DNA of 64,000 nucleotides from an uncultured Duncaniella sp. (lineage in GTDB: Bacteria > Bacteroidota > Bacteroidia > Bacteroidales > Muribaculaceae): contig CAJUSW010000003.1 in NCBI GenBank assembly GCA_910589485.1, positions 124,001-188,000 on the forward strand, in the 5' to 3' direction. The notes beneath the pieces are model-generated. The model was given only the letters and a program-made list of their open reading frames with translations, did not search any database and was not told the origin of the DNA. Positions 39,319 through 46,892 of this stretch are shown here, one piece after another (the first letter of the stretch is position 1; each line of letters begins with the position of its first letter). A program made the translations under genes and the position numbers.

Positions 39319-40710
39319 TCAGAATTCAGCCTTTCCGGGTGTGCGGGGGAAAGGTATCACGTCACGGATATTGGTCATGCCGGTGACAAATAGCACCAGA
39401 CGCTCGAATCCGAGACCGAAGCCCGAGTGAGGCACAGTGCCGAAACGGCGGGTGTCGAGATACCACCACATATCCTTCATTGGGATGTCGAGCTCTTCGA
39501 TGCGGGCAAGGAGCTTATCGTAGTTCTCCTCGCGCTCCGAGCCTCCGATGATCTCACCGATGTTGGGGAACAGCACGTCCATAGCACGCACCGTCTTGCC
39601 ATCCTCGTTCTGCTTCATATAGAAGGCCTTGATCTCCTTGGGATAATCGGTCAGGATCACAGGCTTCTTGAAATGCTCCTCTACGAGGTAACGTTCGTGC
39701 TCGCTCTGAAGGTCGGTGCCCCAGTGAACGGGGAACTCAAACTTACGGCCCGATTCCTCAAGAATCTTCACGCCCTCAGTGTAGGTCAGGCGCACGAAGT
39801 CGTTATCGACCACGAAGCGCAGACGCTCCTCCAGGTCCTTATCGAAACGCTCCGACAGGGCACGTATATCATCGATATTGTGCTCGAGAGCGTAATTGAT
39901 ACAATACTTCACGAAATCCTCGGCGAGATCCATATTGTCCGAAATATCGTAGAACGCCATCTCAGGCTCGATCATCCAGAATTCCGAGAGGTGACGGGGA
40001 GTATTGGAGTTCTCGGCACGGAATGTAGGACCGAAAGTATAGATCTGACCCAGCGCTGTGGCTCCGAGCTCACCTTCGAGCTGGCCCGACACTGTAAGAG
40101 CGGTGGGCTTGGCATAGAAATCCTTGCTGTAGTCCACCTTGCCCTCCTCATCCTTGGGGAGATTGTTGAGGTCGAGGGTAGTCACCTGGAACATCGCGCC
40201 GGCACCCTCACAGTCACTTGCCGTGATGAGCGGGGTGTGGAAATAGTAGAATCCGCGCTCGTTGAAGAACTTGTGGATTGCAAAAGCGAGCGAGCTGCGG
40301 ATACGCAACACCGACCCGAAGAAATTAGTGCGGGGACGCAGATGTGCTATCTCGCGCAGAAATTCCAGGGTGTGGCCCTTCTTCTGCAGAGGATATGACG
40401 CGGGATCGGCGGTGCCGTACAGCTCGAGGCTGTCGGCCTGAATCTCGGTAGACTGGCCTTTGCCCATCGACTCCACGAGCTTGCCGGTGACACGGATACT
40501 CGATCCGGTGGTCACGGGCTTGAGCTGCTCGTCGGTGAAACGGCTCATGTCGAGCACTACCTGGATATTATTCACCGATGATCCGTCATTGAGCTGTACA
40601 AACTGCACATGTTTGTTGCCACGGCGGGTACGCACCCAGCCCTTGGCCTCAACTTCCGTTCCCATCAGGGATGAATCCGACAGGAGATCCTTTACGGTGG
40701 TTCTTTTCAT
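39319..40710 (-). CDS. asnS: Asparaginyl-tRNA synthetase
   Basis: 463 residues, usual length. N-terminal OB-fold anticodon-binding domain (EVEAKGWVRTRRGNKHVQFVQ), then the class II catalytic domain with FRAENSNTPRHLSEFWMIEPE (motif 2 region) and GFGLGFERLVLF (motif 3), ending RDVIPFPRTPG. It charges tRNA-Asn. It lies 24 bases after the pseudouridine synthase gene and is probably co-transcribed from the promoter at 42468. Confidence 0.97.
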   Translation of the reverse strand: MKRTTVKDLLSDSSLMGTEVEAKGWVRTRRGNKHVQFVQLNDGSSVNNIQVVLDMSRFTDEQLKPVTTGSSIRVTGKLVESMGKGQSTEIQADSLELYGTADPASYPLQKKGHTLEFLREIAHLRPRTNFFGSVLRIRSSLAFAIHKFFNERGFYYFHTPLITASDCEGAGAMFQVTTLDLNNLPKDEEGKVDYSKDFYAKPTALTVSGQLEGELGATALGQIYTFGPTFRAENSNTPRHLSEFWMIEPEMAFYDISDNMDLAEDFVKYCINYALEHNIDDIRALSERFDKDLEERLRFVVDNDFVRLTYTEGVKILEESGRKFEFPVHWGTDLQSEHERYLVEEHFKKPVILTDYPKEIKAFYMKQNEDGKTVRAMDVLFPNIGEIIGGSEREENYDKLLARIEELDIPMKDMWWYLDTRRFGTVPHSGFGLGFERLVLFVTGMTNIRDVIPFPRTPGKAEF

Positions 40711-40734
40711 AATGATTGGCTTAGTTGTTGATTG

Positions 40735-42294
40735 TTATTCAAATGAACCCATCTTGAGATAGTTCACCTCCTCCTGGGTGAGGTAACGCCAGCGGCCACG
40801 GGGCAGATTCTTCTTGGTGAGACCGGCAAAGTACACGCGGTCGAGCTTGGTCACATGATAACCGAGGCTCTCGAAGATGCGGCGCACGATGCGGTTGCGG
40901 CCCGAGTGGATCTCGATACCGGCCTGATTGCGGTCAGTATCGGTGGCATACGAGATGGCATCGGCATGGATGGGACCATCCTCAAGCTCTATACCGTCGG
41001 CAATGCGCTGCATGTCATCCTCGGCGATATCGTGGTCGGTCCACACATGGTAGATCTTCTTCTTCACAAACTTGGGATGAGTGAGCTTCGATGCGAGATC
41101 TCCGTCGTTGGTGAGCAGGAGCACACCGGTGGTGTTACGGTCGAGACGGCCCACGGGATAGATGCGCTCGTCACAGGCACCCTTCACGAGGTCCATCACT
41201 GTGAGACGGCCGTTGGGGTCATCGCTTGTGGTCACGCAATCCTTGGGCTTGTTGAGGAGGATGTAGCACTTCTTCTCCAGTGTCACCACCTTCTCATCAT
41301 ACTCTACCACATCGCTGTGGCTGATCTTGGTTCCGAGCTCGGTCACTACCTCACCGTTTACCTTGATCAATCCCTGGAGGATGAATTCATCGGCCTCACG
41401 GCGTGAGCACAGGCCGGCGTTGGCCATATATTTGTTGAGACGCACCTGCTCATTGGGATCGGGCAGAGGAGTCTCGTATTCTATACGTTTGGGGCGCGGA
41501 GTGAAGCTACGTCCACCCTGAGGCATGCCATACTGGTTCTGGCGAGGACCCTTGTTCTGGTATCCTCCCTGCTGACGGTTGTTCTGATAGCCTCCCTGGC
41601 GGTTGTTCTGGTAGCCACCCTGCTGACGGTTGTTCTGATAGCCGCCCTGCTGACGGGGCTGATAGCCACCCTGCTGACGGTTGTTCTGATAGCCGCCCTG
41701 CTGACGGGGCTGGTAGCCACCCTGCTGACGGGGCTGATAGCCACCCTGCTGACGGGGCTGGTAGCCACCCTGCTGACGGGGCTGATAGCCACCCTGCTGA
41801 CGGGGACGATAGCCGCCCTGATTGTTATATCCGCCCTGACGGTTGTTATAATTGTTGCGGGGCTGATAACCGGTGGACTGCTGGGATTCGCCTTCTCCTG
41901 ATGCGTTTTCCGAAACTGCACCATCGGTGGGCTGTCCCTCTACCTGGGGCACACGGGGACGGGGCTGATAGCCACCGTTGTGCTGGCGGGGCTGATAACC
42001 TCCCTGGTTTCCGTAGCGGTTGTTCTGGTATCCGCCCTGATTGTTGTAACGGTTGTTCTGGTATCCCCCTTGGCGATTGTTGTAATTGTTGCGGGGCTGA
42101 TAAGGACGCTGCGGACGGTCCCCATAAGCCTGTCCACCATAAGTGTTGTGCTGTTCGTGCTGTCCCTCGGCATTGTTCTCGGTCGAAGGAGCGAAATCCC
42201 CCGACACATTCTCTCGACCATTGTCATGCGAATCGGAGGAATAAGGGCGCGCTCCGATGCGTGGTCTCTTACCTTTCTTTTCGTTGCTGTCCAT
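40735..42294 (-). CDS. RluB-type rRNA pseudouridine synthase with long low-complexity repeat arm
   Basis: 519 residues. The C-terminal half is a standard RluB/RsuA-like enzyme: S4 RNA-binding domain (about 283-330, VRLNKYMANAGLCSRREAD), catalytic Asp385 in GRLDRNTTGVLLL, and RNRIVRRIFESLGYHV. It should isomerise uridine in 23S rRNA. The first 270 residues are disordered: charged start, then many QQGGYQPR or QGGYQNNR units (about 70-110 and 145-250), like RGG/YG RNA-binding arms. The arm may raise RNA affinity or drive condensation (inference). It is read with asnS. Confidence 0.92.
   Translation of the reverse strand: MDSNEKKGKRPRIGARPYSSDSHDNGRENVSGDFAPSTENNAEGQHEQHNTYGGQAYGDRPQRPYQPRNNYNNRQGGYQNNRYNNQGGYQNNRYGNQGGYQPRQHNGGYQPRPRVPQVEGQPTDGAVSENASGEGESQQSTGYQPRNNYNNRQGGYNNQGGYRPRQQGGYQPRQQGGYQPRQQGGYQPRQQGGYQPRQQGGYQNNRQQGGYQPRQQGGYQNNRQQGGYQNNRQGGYQNNRQQGGYQNKGPRQNQYGMPQGGRSFTPRPKRIEYETPLPDPNEQVRLNKYMANAGLCSRREADEFILQGLIKVNGEVVTELGTKISHSDVVEYDEKVVTLEKKCYILLNKPKDCVTTSDDPNGRLTVMDLVKGACDERIYPVGRLDRNTTGVLLLTNDGDLASKLTHPKFVKKKIYHVWTDHDIAEDDMQRIADGIELEDGPIHADAISYATDTDRNQAGIEIHSGRNRIVRRIFESLGYHVTKLDRVYFAGLTKKNLPRGRWRYLTQEEVNYLKMGSFE
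41545..41859 (-). repeat. Tandem 24-base coding repeats in the pseudouridine synthase gene
   Basis: Each unit encodes QQGGYQPR or the variant QQGGYQNNR. About ten units lie in a row, with a second looser group near 41990-42095. High DNA identity between units suggests recent expansion and possible length variation between strains. Confidence 0.85.
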
Positions 42295-42649
42295 GATAGC
42301 TTTTTAGAATTGGATGTGAAGTGATTAGATATTTCCGGCCTCGCGGCTGGCTTAATTATTAATTATAGGATAGAATGATAAATAATACGTTTTTTGTTTA
42401 AGACGATTATGTTATGGAAACGATTTTGACCGTTAATTTGTTGATATTAACGTGTGAAATAGTTTCACAAAGGTAATAATTATTACACAATAAGTCAACA
42501 ACAATATATTCATAAAGAATGTTAAATATAAAATGCCGACTAAACCTCGCCGAATTTCCCGAGTCATAACAATACATCCGACGACCTGACGGAGCACAAA
42601 CGAACGAACAAATAACTGACAACAAACAACAAATAAACAATAACGAACA
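42295..42649. other. Divergent intergenic region with a long leader for the pseudouridine synthase
   Basis: About 355 bases, AT-rich, with no gene. It contains the minus-strand promoter at 42468-42498, leaving a leader of about 165 bases before the ATG at 42294. No promoter was placed for the plus-strand gene at 42650. No known riboswitch fold was recognised. Confidence 0.5.
42468..42498 (-). promoter_or_regulatory. Promoter of the pseudouridine synthase-asnS operon
   Basis: On the minus strand TTG (42496-42498), 20 bases, then TACCTTTG (42468-42475). Confidence 0.7.
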
Positions 42650-43186
42650 ATGAAGAAGAAACTTTTCAGCATCGCACTCGCAATCGCATGCCTCGCCGGC
42701 CCTGTAGCAGTATCAGCCCAGACTCCGGCTTCAACCCCCGAGACCAAGGAGCAGAAAGCCTGCTGCAAGGACGGCAAGAAACAGGACCGCCCCAACCCCT
42801 TCGAGGGGCTCAATCTCTCGGAGAAACAGCAGTCCGAGCTCAAGGCTCTTGCCGAGAGCCGCAAGGCTGAGATGAAGAAAAACGATGCCGACCGCAAGGC
42901 CCGTAAAGCCGAGGACAAGGCCAAGAAACAGCAGGCCAAGGCCGATAAGATGCAGGCCCGCAAGGACTATCTCGCAAAGATCAAAGGCATCCTCACCCCT
43001 GAGCAGTACGTGCAGTTCCTCGAGAACTCATTCCTGAACGACCGCGGAGGTGCCATGGGCCACGGCAACAAGGGCAAGATGCGTCATCACGCTCCTGGCA
43101 AGCCCGGCAAGGATGGCAAACGCATGGGTGGCCAGCGCGCTCCGAAGCCCGCTCAGCCCCAGGCCGGCCAGCAGACTAACAACTAA
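42650..43186 (+). CDS. Exported Spy/CpxP-like, Lys-rich protein
   Basis: 178 residues with signal peptide (ending AVSAQ). A Cys pair (KACCKDG) is followed by GLNLSEKQQSELKALAESRKAE and GILTPEQYVQFLEN, which resemble the LTxxQ pattern of Spy/CpxP periplasmic stress proteins. Between them is a highly charged helix. The C-terminal 40 residues are basic and Gly/Pro/His-rich. It is probably a periplasmic chaperone or metal-responsive protein; the family call is moderate. Confidence 0.65.
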   Translation: MKKKLFSIALAIACLAGPVAVSAQTPASTPETKEQKACCKDGKKQDRPNPFEGLNLSEKQQSELKALAESRKAEMKKNDADRKARKAEDKAKKQQAKADKMQARKDYLAKIKGILTPEQYVQFLENSFLNDRGGAMGHGNKGKMRHHAPGKPGKDGKRMGGQRAPKPAQPQAGQQTNN

Positions 43187-43258
43187 TTTTTTCATAGATA
43201 AACACATCTCTCCCACTCTCCTCAGTCCACTCACGCTTCATACGAGGGATTAGATAAT

Positions 43259-43308
43259 AAGCAGTTCTTATTAATTGCACATGCAAGAAATAAGAACTGC
43301 TTTTTTAT
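43259..43308 (+). terminator. Terminator of the Spy-like gene
   Basis: AAGCAGTTCTTATT (43259-43272) pairs with AATAAGAACTGCTT (43289-43302), followed by a T run. Confidence 0.9.
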
Positions 43309-43318
43309 TTACCCATCG

Positions 43319-43340
43319 GCATGCGCCCATGGGCGCATGC
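43319..43340. repeat. Perfect 22-base palindrome downstream of kdgK
   Basis: GCATGCGCC then CATG then GGCGCATGC, so a 9-base-pair stem. It lies 28 bases past the kdgK stop. No T run follows on the minus strand, so it may protect the 3' end or be a protein site rather than a plain terminator. Confidence 0.7.
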
Positions 43341-43368
43341 TTGAGATATAGCCTTGTACAGCCTCGGC

Positions 43369-44391
43369 TTAGCGCTGAACGCGACCGTTGGCGTTACCGC
43401 CGGCGAGCGACTTAACCTCATCAACCGATACGAGGTTGAAGTCACCGGGGATGGTGTGCTTGAGAGCCGATGCGGCTACAGCAAACTCGAGAGCGTCGGC
43501 CTGGTTGTCCATGGTGAGAAGACCGTGGATCACACCGCCTGAGAACGAGTCGCCACCACCTACGCGGTCGATGATGGGGTTGATATCGTAACGCTTGGAC
43601 TCATAGAACTCCTCGCCGTTATAGATCATGGCCTTCCAGCCGTTGTGGGTAGCTGAGTAGGACTCGCGGAGTGTGGAGATCACATACTTGAAACCAAACT
43701 CCTTGGCCATAGCCTTGAAGATGCCCTTGTATCCTTCGGCATTGGTCTCGCCACCTTCAACGTCAGCATCGGGCTTGAAGCCGAGGCAGAGCTCAGCATC
43801 CTCCTCGTTACCGATGCACACGTCAACATACTGCATGAGGGGACGCATGATCGACTGAGCCTTCTCCTTGGTCCACAGTTTCTTGCGGAAGTTGAGGTCA
43901 ACCGATACGGTCACGCCGTGACGCTTGGCAGCCTCGCAGGCAAGACGGGTCAGCTCGGCAGCCTTGTCCGAGATAGCGGGAGTGATACCGCTCCAGTGGA
44001 ACCAGTCGGCACCTTCCATGATTGCATCGAAATCGAAATCCTCGGGATCAGCCTCGGAGATAGCTGAATGAGCGCGGTCATAGATAACCTTGGAGGGACG
44101 CATCGATGCGCCGGTCTCGCAATAATAGATGCCTACGCGCTCACCGCCACGTGCAATGTGATCGGTGTGGACACCATAACGACGGAGGGCATTGAGAGCG
44201 GCCTGGCCGATCTCATGCTTGGGGAGCTTGGACACGAAATATGCGTCATGGCCATAGTTGGCGCAGCTTACGGCAACATTGGCCTCGCCGCCACCCCAGA
44301 TGACGTCAAAGTTATCTACCTGCACGAAACGATAGTTCCCGGCGGGGGAAAGGCGGAGCATAATCTCGCCTAAAGTAACTACTTTACTCAT
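43369..44391 (-). CDS. kdgK: 2-dehydro-3-deoxygluconokinase (PfkB-type sugar kinase)
   Basis: 340 residues. It phosphorylates 2-keto-3-deoxygluconate (KDG) to KDPG with ATP. Family features: N-terminal TLGEIMLRLSPAG and GGGEANVAVSCANYG, the sugar-lid region, VDLNFRKKLW, and the catalytic Asp in DRVGGGDSFSGG near the C-terminus. The assignment to KDG over other sugars rests on sequence resemblance and on kduD and kduI in the same operon. It is the last gene of the operon, 51 bases after the GltD-like gene. No KDPG aldolase is in the window. Confidence 0.88.
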   Translation of the reverse strand: MSKVVTLGEIMLRLSPAGNYRFVQVDNFDVIWGGGEANVAVSCANYGHDAYFVSKLPKHEIGQAALNALRRYGVHTDHIARGGERVGIYYCETGASMRPSKVIYDRAHSAISEADPEDFDFDAIMEGADWFHWSGITPAISDKAAELTRLACEAAKRHGVTVSVDLNFRKKLWTKEKAQSIMRPLMQYVDVCIGNEEDAELCLGFKPDADVEGGETNAEGYKGIFKAMAKEFGFKYVISTLRESYSATHNGWKAMIYNGEEFYESKRYDINPIIDRVGGGDSFSGGVIHGLLTMDNQADALEFAVAASALKHTIPGDFNLVSVDEVKSLAGGNANGRVQR

Positions 44392-44442
44392 GGTTATAAA
44401 TTTGATATATAGGTATTATTTGGCTTTTCGATAATTGAATTG

Positions 44443-45780
44443 TTATTCGGTGACATTATGTCGGGCCTCATCGGCATCTATCCCTTCCATCAACCGTTTG
44501 GCATCGACGTATTTGATAATGCCTTCAGCTACCATCTTGGCATCCTGCATGGCATGCACCACGGTAGCGGGGCGGTTGGTGACATCACCTCCGGCAAACA
44601 CGCCACGGCGTGTGGTCATTCCGTAGGGGGTCTCTCGGGTCAGGACATAACCCTTGGGGTCGACATCGATACCCTCGGTGGTTGAAACGATTCGCGATGC
44701 GGGCGCGCTACCCACGGCAAGGATCACGCGGTCAACCTCCATACGGGATTTTTCGCCCTCGGTCTCCACGGTGATGCTGCGCAAGCGGTTGTCATCTCCC
44801 CCCTCGATCTCGGTGACCGATGATTTCCACATGAATTTCACACCCTCGGCCACAGCATCCTCATACTCGGCCATCAGGGCGCTCATCTCATTGACAGTGC
44901 GGTGATATATCACCGTCACCTCCGATGAACCCATGCGCAAGGCGGTGCGGGCCGCATCGATAGCAGTATTGCCACACCCTATCACAGCCACTTTGTCACC
45001 GTTGCCAACTATCACCTCCTTACGGTCAATGAAGCCTGACTGATAGAGGCTCACGCGACGGAGGAACCATATGGCCTGACGCACTCCGGGATGGTCAATT
45101 CCGGGGATTGGCAATTTCTTGGGTTTGCCCGTACCGGTGCCCATGAATATGGCGTCGAATCCGCGGGCAAAAAGGTCATCGATAGTGAAATCGCGACCTA
45201 TGGTGGTCATAAGATGGAAAGTGACGCCGAGATTCTCGATTTTCTTGATCTCGCGGCGCACCACTTCCTTGGGCAAGCGATACTCGGGGATACCGAACAT
45301 CAACACTCCGCCCGGCTCTGACTCCATCTCGAATATCTCCACTTTGAAACCCTTGCGGGCAAGATCTCCGGCGATAGTCAATCCGGCAGGGCCACTGCCT
45401 ATCACGGCTACCGAGCCACGGGTCTTTTCGGGGATAGCCTCATGGGTGAGGCCGGCGGCGCAGTCAAAGTCGGCCACGAAACGTTCGAGCTTGCCGATAT
45501 TGATATGCTCACCTTTTTTATTCAGCACGCAACTGCCCTCGCACTGCCTCTCGTGGCCGCACACGCGTCCACACACGGCGGGAAGGTTGCTGCGCGTATT
45601 AATTATTGACATAGCGTTGCCAAAGTTGCCTTTGGCCAGCTCAGCGATCCACTCGGGGATGTCATTGCTGATCGGACACCCTTTCTTGCACAGAGGCACC
45701 TTGCAATGCAGACACCTCTGGGCCTCATGCACCGCCTCAGGAAGAGTATAGTTCTCGGATACTTCCTTAAATTCGTTCAT
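44443..45780 (-). CDS. GltD-like NAD(P)H flavoprotein in the uronate operon
   Basis: 445 residues, a second homologue of the NfnB-type protein at 36925. Cysteine motifs CLHCKVPLCKKGCPI and CGRVCGHERQCEGSC for 4Fe-4S clusters, FAD site VIGSGPAGLTIAG, NAD(P) site VIGCGNTAIDAARTA, and C-terminal FAGGDVTNRPATVVHAMQDAK. No small subunit accompanies it. It may pass electrons between NAD(P)H and an unknown partner. Its place between kduI and kdgK suggests a redox role tied to the NADH-using KduD step (inference). Whether it is a true glutamate synthase subunit cannot be told here. Confidence 0.82.
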   Translation of the reverse strand: MNEFKEVSENYTLPEAVHEAQRCLHCKVPLCKKGCPISNDIPEWIAELAKGNFGNAMSIINTRSNLPAVCGRVCGHERQCEGSCVLNKKGEHINIGKLERFVADFDCAAGLTHEAIPEKTRGSVAVIGSGPAGLTIAGDLARKGFKVEIFEMESEPGGVLMFGIPEYRLPKEVVRREIKKIENLGVTFHLMTTIGRDFTIDDLFARGFDAIFMGTGTGKPKKLPIPGIDHPGVRQAIWFLRRVSLYQSGFIDRKEVIVGNGDKVAVIGCGNTAIDAARTALRMGSSEVTVIYHRTVNEMSALMAEYEDAVAEGVKFMWKSSVTEIEGGDDNRLRSITVETEGEKSRMEVDRVILAVGSAPASRIVSTTEGIDVDPKGYVLTRETPYGMTTRRGVFAGGDVTNRPATVVHAMQDAKMVAEGIIKYVDAKRLMEGIDADEARHNVTE

Positions 45781-45851
45781 GCCGATTTATTTGAAATCGT
45801 TCTGTTTCATCAGCGGATACCGGGCCCGATGCCCTCGCCACCGATTATTAT

Positions 45852-45898
45852 TACACTATGCATGAATCCTTGACATGCAAGGATCACATGCACAGTGT
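45852..45898. other. Long hairpin between kduI and the GltD-like gene
   Basis: ACACTATGCATG...ATCCTT pairs with AAGGATCACATGCACAGTGT around a 7-base loop, with small bulges. No T run follows on the minus strand. It sits in the only sizeable gap (184 bases) of the operon, so it may mark mRNA processing or partial termination. Confidence 0.6.
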
Positions 45899-45964
45899 AG
45901 GGGGATCTTGATTAATTATGTGGTGAAACGAAGTGGTTGTCACGCACCCTTGACGGGAGCGGGA

Positions 45965-46885
45965 TTACTTCATTTCGGAATAGGTGATCTTGTCCATGTC
46001 GCCATAGTTCAGGTTCTCGCCACCCATGCCCCAGATGAACATGTAGTTGGAGGTACCTGCGGCAGCATGAATCGACCATTCGGGCGACATGATGGCCTGC
46101 TCGTTGTGCAGCCACACCACGCGGTTCTCCTGAGGCTCGCCCATGAGATGGCATATGGCGTTGCCTTCGGGAACATTGAAGTAGAAGTAAGCCTCCACAC
46201 GACGGTCGTGAGTGTGGGCAGGCATGGTGTTCCACACGCTACCGGGCTTAAGCTCGGTGAGACCCATCTGAAGCTGGCAGGGTCCCTCCTCGAGCACGTT
46301 GTTAACGATAAGCTGGTTGATCACGCGGTCGTTGCTCTCCTCCATAGATCCGGCAGCAAAGCTGTTGGCCTTGATCGAGCCCTTGCGACCGTCAATGGTG
46401 ATCAGCTGGGTCTTGTAAGCCTTGTGAGCGGGAGTTGAATTGAGGTAGAACTTAGCGGGATTGGAAGCGTCCTTACTACGGAAAGTCACCTTCTTGTTGC
46501 CACGTCCCACATAGAGGGCGTCCTTGAAGCGGAGTTCGTAGTCCTTGCCGTCGACATTTACTATGCCGTCGCCACCCACGTTGATCACACCCAGCTCGCG
46601 ACGCTCCAGGAAGTAATCGGCCTTCAGGGGATCGATAGTCTCAAGCTCCATGATCTTGGTCACGGGGATAACACCACCGAACACCAGACGGTCATACATC
46701 GAGTAGGTGAGGTTGATCTTGTCCTGCTCCATTACCTTGGGCATCATGAAACGGGAACGCAATTGAGCGGTATCGTAGTGCTTGACATCATCAGGATGGC
46801 AAGCCCTCTGTACGGTATATTCAGTCTGAGCCATAGCAGATATTGAGGCTAATGCAAGTGAAACTGTAAGAAAAATCTTTTTCAT
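45965..46885 (-). CDS. kduI: 5-dehydro-4-deoxy-D-glucuronate isomerase KduI with signal peptide
   Basis: 306 residues; typical KduI has about 280. It converts 4-deoxy-L-threo-5-hexosulose uronate to 3-deoxy-D-glycero-2,5-hexodiulosonate. The zinc ligands read as His224, His226, Glu231 (in PAHTHDRRVEAYF) and His273 (WSIHAAAG). Their spacing equals that of the E. coli enzyme (196, 198, 203, 245 as I recall), shifted by 28. The extra N-terminus, MKKIFLTVSLALASISAMAQ, is a classic signal peptide, so the enzyme is probably periplasmic. The start at 46885 was chosen over 46930, which precedes the signal. An internal Met18 could give a cytosolic form. Confidence 0.92.
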   Translation of the reverse strand: MKKIFLTVSLALASISAMAQTEYTVQRACHPDDVKHYDTAQLRSRFMMPKVMEQDKINLTYSMYDRLVFGGVIPVTKIMELETIDPLKADYFLERRELGVINVGGDGIVNVDGKDYELRFKDALYVGRGNKKVTFRSKDASNPAKFYLNSTPAHKAYKTQLITIDGRKGSIKANSFAAGSMEESNDRVINQLIVNNVLEEGPCQLQMGLTELKPGSVWNTMPAHTHDRRVEAYFYFNVPEGNAICHLMGEPQENRVVWLHNEQAIMSPEWSIHAAAGTSNYMFIWGMGGENLNYGDMDKITYSEMK

Positions 46886-46892
46886 ATAGTAG

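Noticed and set aside
41545..42095. Possible CRISPR-like array of short repeats
   Set aside because: The 24-base units are contiguous, in frame, and encode the repeat arm of the pseudouridine synthase; there are no unique spacers.
42295..42466. Riboswitch in the long leader of the pseudouridine synthase
   Set aside because: No known aptamer core was recognised; the leader is AT-rich with only weak stems.
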